From DAHUXN01 sp963811805 (GTDB lineage: Bacteria > Acidobacteriota > Terriglobia > Acidiferrales > UBA7541): 64,000 nucleotides of DNA. The position numbers and the translations under genes are program-made. Location of the stretch: NCBI GenBank assembly GCA_963811805.1, contig CAWESU010000001.1:3286001-3350000 (forward strand), given 5' to 3'. Within the stretch, counting starts at the first letter, position 1; each line of letters starts with the position of its first letter. Below are positions 53,853 through 61,360 of this stretch, in pieces. The notes beneath the pieces were generated by a model, which saw only the letters and a program-made list of their open reading frames with translations, made no database searches and was not told the DNA's origin.

Positions 53853-53864
53853 GGTAAGTATCCC

Positions 53865-53894
53865 TTGACATCAAGTACGACTTTCGTGTAGTAT
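53865..53894 (+). promoter_or_regulatory. Transposase promoter partly inside the left terminal repeat
   Basis: TTGACA (53865-53870) falls on the six-base segment that differs between the two terminal repeats; TAGTAT (53889-53894) follows after 18 bases. The transposase ATG is 19 bases further, behind GCGAGGA. Confidence 0.6.
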
Positions 53895-53913
53895 TCTCCT
53901 TGCGAGGATTAGC

Positions 53914-54843
53914 ATGAAAGTCAAACAGAGCATTCCCAAAGAATTACGGTTCACTCTAAAGGATTTCTTCGAGAAGTTTCCAGACAACAATGCGTGCTTG
54001 GAATACCTCAAAGAGAAGCGGTATCCCGGCGGCGTGACTCAATGCGCCAAGTGTGGCGTGGAGCGCAAGCACCACCGCGTGACTGGGCGTCCGGCCTATG
54101 CCTGCGATTATTGCGGCAAGATGATTTCGCCGATGGCTAGAACCATCTTCGAGAAGTCCTCGACTTCGCTTCGTACTTGGTTCTATGCAATGTACCTCAT
54201 GGGTTCGACTCGTTGCGGAATCTCCGCGAAGCAAATCCAGCGCGAGACTGGTGTCACCTACAAAACTGCATGGCGCATGTTCAAACAGATTCGTTCGCTG
54301 CTTTCAGAAGGCGACATGCAACTGGAGGGGCCAACGGTGGAGATCGACGAAACCTACATGGGGGGACGCCGCAAGGGACGCGCGGGCCGCCCGATGCGCG
54401 GCGATTTGGTCAAGACTCCGGTTGTCGCCATTGTTCAGCGCAAGGGCAAGGTAGTCGCTAAGACTCTTCCCGATGCAACCGGTAGCAGCATCCTTCCGGT
54501 TGTCCGCAGGCATGTTGTACCGGAGAGCGTGATTTACACCGACGAATACGCGGTCTATCAGGGCCTTCACACCATGCAGCAGGACGACGGTTCGCCGATG
54601 GGCTTCTGTCACGGAACCGTGTGCCACAGCAGCGGCGAGTACGTTCGAGGGGACGCACATGTCAATTCGGTTGAGGGATTCTGGATGCTGATTAAGACTG
54701 GGATTCGCGGAGTCTATCACTCCGTCTCGACCAAGTACTTGCAGAGCTATCTAGACGAATACAGTTTCAGGTACAATCGGCGGCACGAGGGGAACCAGCA
54801 GTTCAACGCGATTTTGGAGAGGATTTGCGAGCGGGCGTCTTAA
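53914..54843 (+). CDS. IS1595-family (ISXO2-like) DDE transposase
   Basis: A 309-residue transposase. N-terminal zinc ribbon with C44, C47, C64 and C67 (CAKCGVERKHHR ... CDYCGKM), then a helix-turn-helix-like linker CGISAKQIQRETGVTYKTAW, and the catalytic domain with D145 in VEIDETYMGG, D210 in IYTDEYAVY and E254 in HVNSVEGFW, the family's DDE(N) pattern. The gene is full length with no frameshift. It is driven by a promoter that overlaps the left end of the element. Confidence 0.95.
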   Translation: MKVKQSIPKELRFTLKDFFEKFPDNNACLEYLKEKRYPGGVTQCAKCGVERKHHRVTGRPAYACDYCGKMISPMARTIFEKSSTSLRTWFYAMYLMGSTRCGISAKQIQRETGVTYKTAWRMFKQIRSLLSEGDMQLEGPTVEIDETYMGGRRKGRAGRPMRGDLVKTPVVAIVQRKGKVVAKTLPDATGSSILPVVRRHVVPESVIYTDEYAVYQGLHTMQQDDGSPMGFCHGTVCHSSGEYVRGDAHVNSVEGFWMLIKTGIRGVYHSVSTKYLQSYLDEYSFRYNRRHEGNQQFNAILERICERAS

Positions 54844-55050
54844 TCGCCCGCTCCAGAAGTCTGTCAAAAGCTGATTGCGTATAAGGCTGCATCTGTTTGC
54901 GAACCTTTGGCGAGGGGCGAAGCTTGCGGCGCGTTTTAATGTGGCCTTCCACTAGCCACAGTGTATCACGGCTGCGGCGAAGGAAACCAGATGCCCACAG
55001 CAGAAATTACTATCAAGGTTCGTGCGCGCGACGATTTTGTGCCCGTTCGC

Positions 55051-55830
55051 TCATTCCTTATCCTCGGCAGCGGGGAGGGCTTCCGGCGGAGTCCCGCCAT
55101 TCTTCATCATCATGTTGCGTACTTCGCGACCGACACGCTTTGCCGTATCAGACAAAGCAGGCAGACCGGCGATTTTTTGATTCTTTATTCGGGCAGCAGT
55201 CTGCGTTACGCGGAATAGGTTTCCTGCCATTTCTTCGAGTCCCATGAAATCATAGAGTGTCTTTTTCGGGTCGATCCCTTTGCGAAGCTTCAACGCACTG
55301 AGACTCATGTTATACATTCCACGAAAACCAGCATCCTTGAAGATTCCGAACTGATTGCTTTCTAGCCCGGCATCTTGCGCTGTTCCCGCCAGCACCCGTT
55401 CGGCTAGTTTAAGGTCATCCCGCGTCTCAATCCGACCGAGATCGTTTTCCTGGATGCGTTCTTCTATCAGTCTGTCTGCAATGGCAGCCAAAATAGCCTT
55501 GGCCTTGGCAACTTCTTCTTTCTTGGAATCGCCATGCATTGACACAAGGAAGCACGCGAATCTAGAAAGCTTGTAGGTTTTTACTTCTTTGTCGTTCTCA
55601 GAAAAAGTGCCGGGAATAAACGCTTCGGTAGGGTCAATTCCCAGCCTCGCACACGAGGCCATGGCTTTCGTGATAACCTGCTGAAAGGAAACCCACGAGT
55701 CGTACCCAAGAGCCTTCATGAACTCGTGGGCGTACCAGAAACGCGTACCATTCTCGCGTCCAGCGTCCTCAAACCGCTGAAGGTCGAATTCACCCATTGG
55801 CCGCGATGATATCACAATAAGCTGATTCAT
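55051..55830 (-). CDS. DinD-family (DNA-damage-inducible protein D-like) passenger protein
   Basis: A 259-residue protein. The C-terminal half closely follows E. coli DinD: FGIFKDAGFRGMYNMSLSAL, LRKGIDPKKTLYDFMGLEEM, AGNLFRVTQTAARIKNQK, then VGREVRNMMMKNGGTPPEAL. The N-terminal part has a BRO-N/antirepressor-like start (FWYAHEFMKALGYDSWVSFQ) and KLSRFACFLVSMHGDSKKEE. E. coli DinD is an SOS protein that disassembles RecA filaments. Being carried inside a transposable element is unusual. ATG 55830 is used; a second ATG eleven codons later (MGEFDLQRF) fits the family N-terminus equally well. Confidence 0.9.
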   Translation of the reverse strand: MNQLIVISSRPMGEFDLQRFEDAGRENGTRFWYAHEFMKALGYDSWVSFQQVITKAMASCARLGIDPTEAFIPGTFSENDKEVKTYKLSRFACFLVSMHGDSKKEEVAKAKAILAAIADRLIEERIQENDLGRIETRDDLKLAERVLAGTAQDAGLESNQFGIFKDAGFRGMYNMSLSALKLRKGIDPKKTLYDFMGLEEMAGNLFRVTQTAARIKNQKIAGLPALSDTAKRVGREVRNMMMKNGGTPPEALPAAEDKE

Positions 55831-55893
55831 GTTTACCGATGCCCTGTCACGGCACGATGATTATGCCATACTTGACGCGTGGGGATACTTACC

Positions 55894-55901
55894 TTTTGTG
55901 T
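55894..55901. repeat. Target site duplication of the IS1595 element, right copy
   Basis: TTTTGTGT directly after the right terminal repeat, identical to 53845-53852. Confidence 0.93.
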
Positions 55902-56321
55902 ACCGATTAACCTTTTGTTCGCCTTATGCGTGATAACTGGTGTGCTCTCTGTCGGTTGAAGTGATCCCTACGGCGTGGCTGAACCCGGGATAACTTCTCC
56001 CTGTCCGATTAGCCGGAACCCATGCAAAGGACGTGACGACCTCTCCACAGAGCCGCCTCCAAAAACAAAAAGCCGCGTCGCCGCGGCCCGCCTTTCTCTC
56101 CCCAGACGCCTAGCTGAATTATCAGCCTAACTAACTATATACCTTGGTAACGACAGGGTCAAGGGAAAATGAAATGCGCTGGGGGCGACGGAAGGACAGT
56201 CAGCGGCGACTAGTAACAAGCGATATTCGGAGGCTCCGCGTGGCAGTGGGGTTAGATGCTAGCTCGTAATTTTCCGAGAGATATATTAGCCTCGCATGGT
56301 ACTAGCGAGGCAACTCTTAGC
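55902..56321. other. Gene-free region between the IS1595 element and the zinc-hook ATPase gene
   Basis: 420 bases without a convincing gene. It is AT-richer than average and holds a strong hairpin (56072-56087). It must contain the promoter of the ATPase gene: TATATA-like sequence lies near 56136-56141, but I cannot fix a -35. No CRISPR, tRNA or toxin-antitoxin-like small gene is seen. Confidence 0.4.
56061..56087 (-). terminator. Rho-independent terminator pointing toward the IS1595 element
   Basis: Perfect 6-bp stem GCCGCG-TCGC-CGCGGC at 56072-56087, followed on the minus strand by TTTTTGTTTTTGG. No minus-strand gene is visible upstream of it within 300 bases, so it either protects the region from antisense transcription or ends an unseen small RNA. 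Confidence 0.6.
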
Positions 56322-58703
56322 GTGATAAGCGGGATTCAGTTTCTTCGAAGCGTCGGTCAATTCGACTACGTGACGGCGGGCGCTCTTGAACTCCGGCAGT
56401 ATGTGTTGGTCTATGCTGAAAATGGGCGAGGCAAGACAACTCTGGCCGCGATTCTCCGATCCCTCGCGACAGGTGACCCTCTTCCAATACGCGAACGACG
56501 GAGATTGGCGGCGGCCCACCCTCCACAAGTTGTTCTTCATTGCTCGGTTGGACAAACTCCAGCTGTTTTCGAAAACGGGGCCTGGAACCGAACGTTCCCG
56601 GAGATAGTCATCTTTGACGATCGATTTGTGGATGACAATGTGTACTCGGGCTTAAGTATCGAGCCGCGCCATCGCCAGAATCTGCACGAGCTTGTTATCG
56701 GGGCTCAAGGTGTAGCTCTGAGTCGTCGGCTGCAGGTACTGGTGCAACAAATTGAAGAGGACAACGCGAATTTAAGGTTGAGAGCTGCTGCAATTTCCTC
56801 TGCGATTAGAGGTGCATTTTCGGTCGACGAGTTTTGCGATCTTCCTACTGTAGAAGAAATTGACGCCGAGATTCAACTCGCCGAGCGAAGTCTGGCCGCG
56901 GCGCAACGTCAGGATGCGGTGCGGGATACGCCTGGGTTTGACGCTCTCGGGCTACCTGCGTTCGATGTTGCGGACTTGACAGAGGTATTAAGACTCGATT
57001 TGCCGAACTTGGATGCCGTTGCTGCTGCGCACGTTCAAGAGCACTTCCGGGACATAGGCCACGAAGGCGAAGCTTGGGTCGCAGATGGCATGGGCCGGAT
57101 AGGAGATGGCGAAAATGCTCGCGATATCTGTCCATTCTGTGCTCAGGACCTGAGGCAGTCTGCCATCTTCGGTCAATATAGAGAATATTTTAGTGAAGCC
57201 TATACCCAACTCAAGCAACGCATTTCGGGGGTTCTGACCGCCGTAACAATCGTTCATCCCAGAGACCTTCCCGGTGCGTTCGAGCGAGCGCTGAGGGTCG
57301 CGGCCGAAAGGCGGCGATTCTGGTCTGAGTTTTGTGATCTGCCACAGGTAGCTCTGGAGACGGAGCGGTTGATGGAGGAATGGCACTCCGTTCGCGATGG
57401 CATTATGGCCATTCTGCAGGCGAAGCAGGCGGCCCCTCTTGAGCGGATGGAAATACCTGGGGTCTTGGCTGTCTCAATGGAACGCTTTGCGGCAGACAGG
57501 AGAGGCGTCGAGGTCCTCAACGAGCAGCTTCAGCGGGCTAACGCCGAGATCATGGCGGTCAAACAGCGAGCGGCAATTGGCGACTCTGGGGCGCTTCTCG
57601 GTGAGTTAGCGAGGCTGGGAGCCACCCGAGTGCGCCACTCCGCAGAAGTGGCAGTGCTTTGCGAGGAATACTTGACTGCGAGGGCGGCTAAGGCGCTTAC
57701 GGAAGGGCTGCGTGGCCAGGCTCAAGGCGAGCTGGAGCGGTACAGGATGGACGAGTTCCCGAACTACCAGCGCGCGATGAATGATTACCTTACGCGTTTC
57801 GGAGCGGGTTACCGTGTCAGTCGCGTGGCGGCCGTGGACACCCGGGGTGGCCCGACTTGTAACTATGAGGTGCTGATAAACGATGTGCCGGTGCAGATTT
57901 CTGGGGGGGACGAGCTTGCGGAGCCTGCTTTTCGAAACACTCTGAGCTCGGGTGATCGAAACGCCCTTGCGCTGGCGTTTTTCTTTACTTATATCGACCG
58001 GGATCCGCATCCCGAGCGGAAGGTAGTCGTCATAGACGACCCCGTTTCGAGTCTTGATGAGCACCGCTCTCTTACTACAGTACAGGAGCTGCGGCGAATG
58101 GGTGAGCACGTGTCACAGCTAATCATTTTGTCGCATGATAAAGGCTTTCTCTCTAGGATTTGGCTGAAAATTGACTCGGTGCGCTGCAGTGCCATCAGAC
58201 TTGAGCGCGATGGTGACGGCTCTAACATTGTTGCGTGGGATGTCGGCAGTGATCTAATCACGGCGCATGACAAGAATCACGCTCTGCTACGGTCATACTT
58301 GGGGGATGGGCCTGACGCAAACAGCAGGGCGGTCGCGCAAGCTCTCCGCCCCGTATTAGAAGCGTTCCTTCGGACAGCCTACCCTGAGCACTTTACGTGT
58401 AGTCCTGGCGCTATGCGCCGTTTCATAGGCCATTGCAGAGAGCGTCTCCGTGGTGACAGTGAAATCCTGGATTTGCGGGATACGGAAGAACTTGAAGACC
58501 TAGTGGAGTATGCGAATCTGTTCCATCACGATACCAATAGGGGATGGCAGGAGGTGGTCATCAACGATGGCGCGTTGCGCGGTTTTGTAGAACGCGTCCT
58601 TCGATTTACGAAGCGTGCTGGAGCAGCTGCTGAAGTTGTCCCAGTTCTAGTTGAAAGCAGCGGCTCTCGACTTTCTGCACGTTACGCGACCTGTTCCTGT
58701 TGA
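56322..58703 (+). CDS. AAA_13-type ATPase with zinc-hook motif, RloC/PrrC-like candidate anticodon nuclease
   Basis: A 793-residue protein from GTG 56322 (family start MISGIQFLRSVGQFD; an ATG at 56256 adds an unlike prefix). Split ABC/Rad50-like ATPase: Walker A AENGRGKTT at 32-40, Walker B VVVIDDPVSSLDE with D572/D573, and ILSHDKGF after it. Between them lies a helical region containing C270-P-F-C273, the zinc-hook pattern of RloC. The C-terminal domain has R676-x3-E680 (RPVLE) and the pair H735-H736 in EYANLFHHDTN, which can be compared with the R-x3-E...H triad of PrrC/RloC anticodon nucleases. Its last 24 residues are read from an IS256 terminal region; the native stop (TGA at 60075) would follow two codons after the insertion site. 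Codon use is less GC-rich than the neighbours. Confidence 0.72.
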   Translation: MISGIQFLRSVGQFDYVTAGALELRQYVLVYAENGRGKTTLAAILRSLATGDPLPIRERRRLAAAHPPQVVLHCSVGQTPAVFENGAWNRTFPEIVIFDDRFVDDNVYSGLSIEPRHRQNLHELVIGAQGVALSRRLQVLVQQIEEDNANLRLRAAAISSAIRGAFSVDEFCDLPTVEEIDAEIQLAERSLAAAQRQDAVRDTPGFDALGLPAFDVADLTEVLRLDLPNLDAVAAAHVQEHFRDIGHEGEAWVADGMGRIGDGENARDICPFCAQDLRQSAIFGQYREYFSEAYTQLKQRISGVLTAVTIVHPRDLPGAFERALRVAAERRRFWSEFCDLPQVALETERLMEEWHSVRDGIMAILQAKQAAPLERMEIPGVLAVSMERFAADRRGVEVLNEQLQRANAEIMAVKQRAAIGDSGALLGELARLGATRVRHSAEVAVLCEEYLTARAAKALTEGLRGQAQGELERYRMDEFPNYQRAMNDYLTRFGAGYRVSRVAAVDTRGGPTCNYEVLINDVPVQISGGDELAEPAFRNTLSSGDRNALALAFFFTYIDRDPHPERKVVVIDDPVSSLDEHRSLTTVQELRRMGEHVSQLIILSHDKGFLSRIWLKIDSVRCSAIRLERDGDGSNIVAWDVGSDLITAHDKNHALLRSYLGDGPDANSRAVAQALRPVLEAFLRTAYPEHFTCSPGAMRRFIGHCRERLRGDSEILDLRDTEELEDLVEYANLFHHDTNRGWQEVVINDGALRGFVERVLRFTKRAGAAAEVVPVLVESSGSRLSARYATCSC
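58623..58631. repeat. Target site duplication of the IS256 element, left copy
   Basis: GCAGCTGCT, codons Ala-Ala-Ala of the ATPase gene; repeated at 60063-60071 after the element. Confidence 0.9.
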
Positions 58704-60062
58704 GTCAACGACGGGTTCATCCGGCGATGCAAGAGTTCCAGTTCCCGGTAGCCTTTCACTCGCCGGAATTTCTTTTGCGCTTCCAACAACCCGGTGGCCG
58801 TCCAGCGCAAGGCTTGCTCTCCTTGACGCCAGCGTTTTACGTTGCGCGCTACTTTCTCGACGGTCGAAAGGCACGACTCGATGGGATTGGTTGAGGACAG
58901 CGTTCTCCGCAACAGGGTTCCCACACCGAGCCGGTGCACGGTGAGGGTTTCTTCCAGCCCTTCTTCGAGGCTCCGTGCCGCGCTGGGGTTGATGCGCTCC
59001 AGTTGCCGGAAGATTTTCTCGAGTTCCGCTTTGGCCGCCGCGTACTCGGTCATCGCATAGGCGTTGCGGATTCTCCGGTCCGTATCGCCCTGGGCGCTCT
59101 GCGGCAGATGTTCTTTTACGTTCCGCCGCTTGTGGATCTGGCAGCGCTGCACTTCGGCGCGTTCGCCGAACACCCGCTCGATCCCCGCGCGCAACGCTTT
59201 CGCTCCGTCGATCACGAACAAGTAACGCCGCTCGGGATCGAGGCCGCGTACCACCAGGTCCTCCAGCAACTCCTTCACTACCGTAGTGTTCTCTGTCGCC
59301 CCTTGCCACAGCCCCAGAACGTGTTTTTCTCCGCTGATTTCAATGCCCAGCGCCACCACCAGCACTTGTTTGCCGAGATGAATCCCGTCGATCAGGATGG
59401 CCACCAGGTCCACGCCGTCGAGTTTCTTCTCACAGAGTTCTTTTAACTGCGCCACGCTGGCCGCTACGAACTCCCGGCTCACGCTGGACTTCTCGATCCC
59501 GTAGCCATCCACCACGCTTTGCACCGCGCGGCGATAGTTCCGTGAGGTCAGTCCCGCGACGATGCCTTCGCGCACCGCGCGCTGCCGCCGTCCGTCGTGC
59601 TGCAACCGCGCGTAACTGTCCAGCTCCACTTCTTGACCTTCTCGTGTGCGCACCCGCGGACGTTCCACGGCTACTTTCTGTCCGCCAAACACCACGTAAC
59701 CCGGCTGGCGCCCCCAACGCACGGCACCCGACACCGGATCCGGCCGGTGTGGCGGTCCCACGCGCCGGGTCACTTCGTTTTCCAGAATCGTGCCGATGAT
59801 GCGCAGCCCCGCTGCCCCGGTCAACTGCTCCACCTGGGCTTGCAGCTCCTCCCACACTTCGACCATCGGCAGCGGCACCTCCAGCAACTCCCGCTTGCCA
59901 AGCACTTCGAACTTCTCCTTGCACTTGTCTTTCATTCCCTGATAGGTTTTCCTCACAGCGGCTCTCCTCTGAAAATAGAGTTTGCAACCCGAACTCTATC
60001 CGAGTTCGGGTCGAGAGCCGCTGCTTCCTTTTTTAGGTTTCAACTAAAGGCGGGACAACTTC
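58632..60062 (-). mobile_element. Complete IS256-family element inserted in the 3' end of the ATPase gene
   Basis: A 1431-bp element. Its ends begin GAAGTTGTCCC (58632-58642) and end GGGACAACTTC (60052-60062); the inverted similarity continues through TAGTTGAAA and a perfect 15-mer GCAGCGGCTCTCGAC (58657-58671 and 60010-60024). The right side has 13 extra bases (60025-60037, centred on CCTAAAAAAGG). The 9-bp duplication GCAGCTGCT borders it. It contains one transposase gene on the minus strand that is complete. Insertion lies between codons of the host gene, in phase. Confidence 0.93.
58682..59956 (-). CDS. IS256-family transposase (mutator type)
   Basis: A 424-residue DDE transposase of the mutator superfamily. 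Catalytic residues: D190 in VAILIDGIHLGK, D250 in LFVIDGAKALRAG, and E360 in SSTNPIESCLS. The conserved CQIHKRRNV box (272-280) and GLTSRNYRRAVQSVVDGYGI (zinc- and DNA-binding N-terminal part) are intact. Full length, no frameshift. The last codons overlap, in antisense, the IS-derived tail of the ATPase reading frame. Confidence 0.95.
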   Translation of the reverse strand: MRKTYQGMKDKCKEKFEVLGKRELLEVPLPMVEVWEELQAQVEQLTGAAGLRIIGTILENEVTRRVGPPHRPDPVSGAVRWGRQPGYVVFGGQKVAVERPRVRTREGQEVELDSYARLQHDGRRQRAVREGIVAGLTSRNYRRAVQSVVDGYGIEKSSVSREFVAASVAQLKELCEKKLDGVDLVAILIDGIHLGKQVLVVALGIEISGEKHVLGLWQGATENTTVVKELLEDLVVRGLDPERRYLFVIDGAKALRAGIERVFGERAEVQRCQIHKRRNVKEHLPQSAQGDTDRRIRNAYAMTEYAAAKAELEKIFRQLERINPSAARSLEEGLEETLTVHRLGVGTLLRRTLSSTNPIESCLSTVEKVARNVKRWRQGEQALRWTATGLLEAQKKFRRVKGYRELELLHRRMNPSLTQQEQVA

Positions 60063-60071
60063 GCAGCTGCT
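60063..60071. repeat. Target site duplication of the IS256 element, right copy, with the native end of the ATPase gene
   Basis: GCAGCTGCT, then GGC TGA at 60072-60077: the original Gly codon and stop of the interrupted gene, still in phase with the duplicated Ala codons. Confidence 0.88.
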
Positions 60072-60169
60072 GGCTGAGGGCTAACCGAAGAATGGGACTG
60101 CCGTGGAGGCAAAAAAAAGCTGCAACGGACCGGAGTCCGTTGCAGCGGTAGAGGCGATAGAGAGCCTGG

Positions 60170-61006
60170 TTAGGGACGGTCGCCGGGCTTGTGATCGTCC
60201 TTTTGCGGATGGTTGTTCTTGGGCGGCTTGGAGTTGTGAGCTGGCTTGCTCTCCTTCATTTGCCGCTCGTTGCGGTTGCCGTTGTTCGCGTTGTTGTGGC
60301 TCGCGTTGTTCGGGCGGCTGAAATTCTGGCCACCGCGATTCGCGTTGTTCGGACGGTTGAAGTTCGCCGGACGATTCCCGGGCCGAGCCATTGCGGAGTG
60401 CTCGTGGTTCATCTGCGCGGAGGTGGCTTCGAAATGCTGTTCGTGGGCCGCAGCCATCTCCTCGCGGGTAGGCTCAGCGCGAATTCCGCCCTCGCCGCCA
60501 TTGAAGGCGACGTGGCTGTTGTTATGGACGATGACGGTGCGGTTGACGTATGTGTTGTGGACGAGGGCGACGTTCACATGCATGACTGCGGTGTTGTAGA
60601 AGAAATGTCCGCCGCGCCATTCGCCGCCGACGAAGCCCGCGCCGCCGTAGCCGAAGCCGTAGTTAATACCACCGTAGAAGCCGATGTGTGGGCCCCAATA
60701 GCCAGCGTGCCAGAGGTACGCGCCGCCGCCCCAGCCCCAATAGCCCGGAGTCCAGAGCAGGCCCGGCTGAGGAGCCATAACCCAGACGCCAGGAACCCAG
60801 TAATAACCCGCATCACCGTATCCCCAGTAACCCGGTGTCCAGAGGTAGTCTGGACCGGGGCAGATGGGTTGCGCGTAAACACGCAGAGGAGGCGGGCCGA
60901 TGTGAACGGAAATGCCAACCGCGACTTGCGCCTGCGATGGACGGGGTATCGCGAGCGCTAAGAGGGCCAACAGGAACAACGGTAAGAAACGGCAATTACG
61001 CATCAT
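60170..61006 (-). CDS. Exported YXWGXW-repeat protein with Asn/His-rich tail (278 aa)
   Basis: ATG 61006 (GAGGTG before it) opens a signal peptide (MMRNCRFLPLFLLALLALAI). The mature N-terminal half carries repeated tryptophan-glycine motifs: YLWTPGYWGYGDAGYYWVPG, VWVMAPQPGLLWTPGYWGWG, YLWHAGYWGPHIGF, which is the YXWGXW repeat signature of surface proteins. The second half changes to a hydrophilic, intrinsically disordered tail rich in Asn, His, Arg, Pro and Lys (NRPNNANRGGQNFSRPNNAS). Likely an outer-surface or periplasmic structural protein; function unknown. Divergent from nothing close; it is alone between the IS256 end and the deoxyhypusine-synthase-like gene. Confidence 0.82.
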   Translation of the reverse strand: MMRNCRFLPLFLLALLALAIPRPSQAQVAVGISVHIGPPPLRVYAQPICPGPDYLWTPGYWGYGDAGYYWVPGVWVMAPQPGLLWTPGYWGWGGGAYLWHAGYWGPHIGFYGGINYGFGYGGAGFVGGEWRGGHFFYNTAVMHVNVALVHNTYVNRTVIVHNNSHVAFNGGEGGIRAEPTREEMAAAHEQHFEATSAQMNHEHSAMARPGNRPANFNRPNNANRGGQNFSRPNNASHNNANNGNRNERQMKESKPAHNSKPPKNNHPQKDDHKPGDRP

Positions 61007-61360
61007 GTTGTTTTCACCTCGGTGCATCATTTGCCCTACCAAATTGCCATGCCAAATCTGCATCCCCCAACAGTCTATAAAACACCCCGGGAAAGCAAAA
61101 GTTGTGGCTGCGTCGCCACGCAGCATGGAGCAAGAGTAGCGTTGGAGGGAAGTAGGTTCAAGAGGAGCGGCTCGGGAACGTGTCCAAAAAATGCATGGTG
61201 GCCGTGGGGACAGGCTGTGGGATGGGAATCACACCCTGGATACGAAAAAGCCGCTCGACGTAGTGTGCAGACACCGCCGAGTCCTGAGAGATCTACGGGA
61301 GCAGCAGCAGGACTTGCAGGGAACGGGTAGAATTGTTCGTGTTTGCGTGAATTCCGTTTG

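Larger units (their letters stand above)
53853..55893 (+). mobile_element. Complete IS1595-family element carrying a dinD-like passenger gene
   Basis: A 2041-bp element. Ends: imperfect 29-bp inverted repeats at 53853-53881 and 55865-55893, each reading GGTAAGTATCCC, then 6 unlike bases, then TCAAGTAYGRC. It is bordered by the 8-bp duplication TTTTGTGT on both sides, so insertion is recent enough to keep exact duplications. Contents: IS1595-type transposase (plus strand, 53914-54843), a 207-base gap, and a DinD-family gene (minus strand, 55051-55830) that ends facing the transposase. The right repeat begins only 34 bases before the dinD start codon, so the passenger is well inside the element. 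Confidence 0.93.

Noticed and set aside
54803..54952. A 49-codon minus-strand frame (GTG start) overlapping the transposase 3' end inside the IS1595 element
   Set aside because: The composition is basic and somewhat protein-like (IKTRRKLRPSPKVRKQMQPY), but there is no ribosome binding site and it overlaps the transposase gene in antisense; not enough to call a gene.
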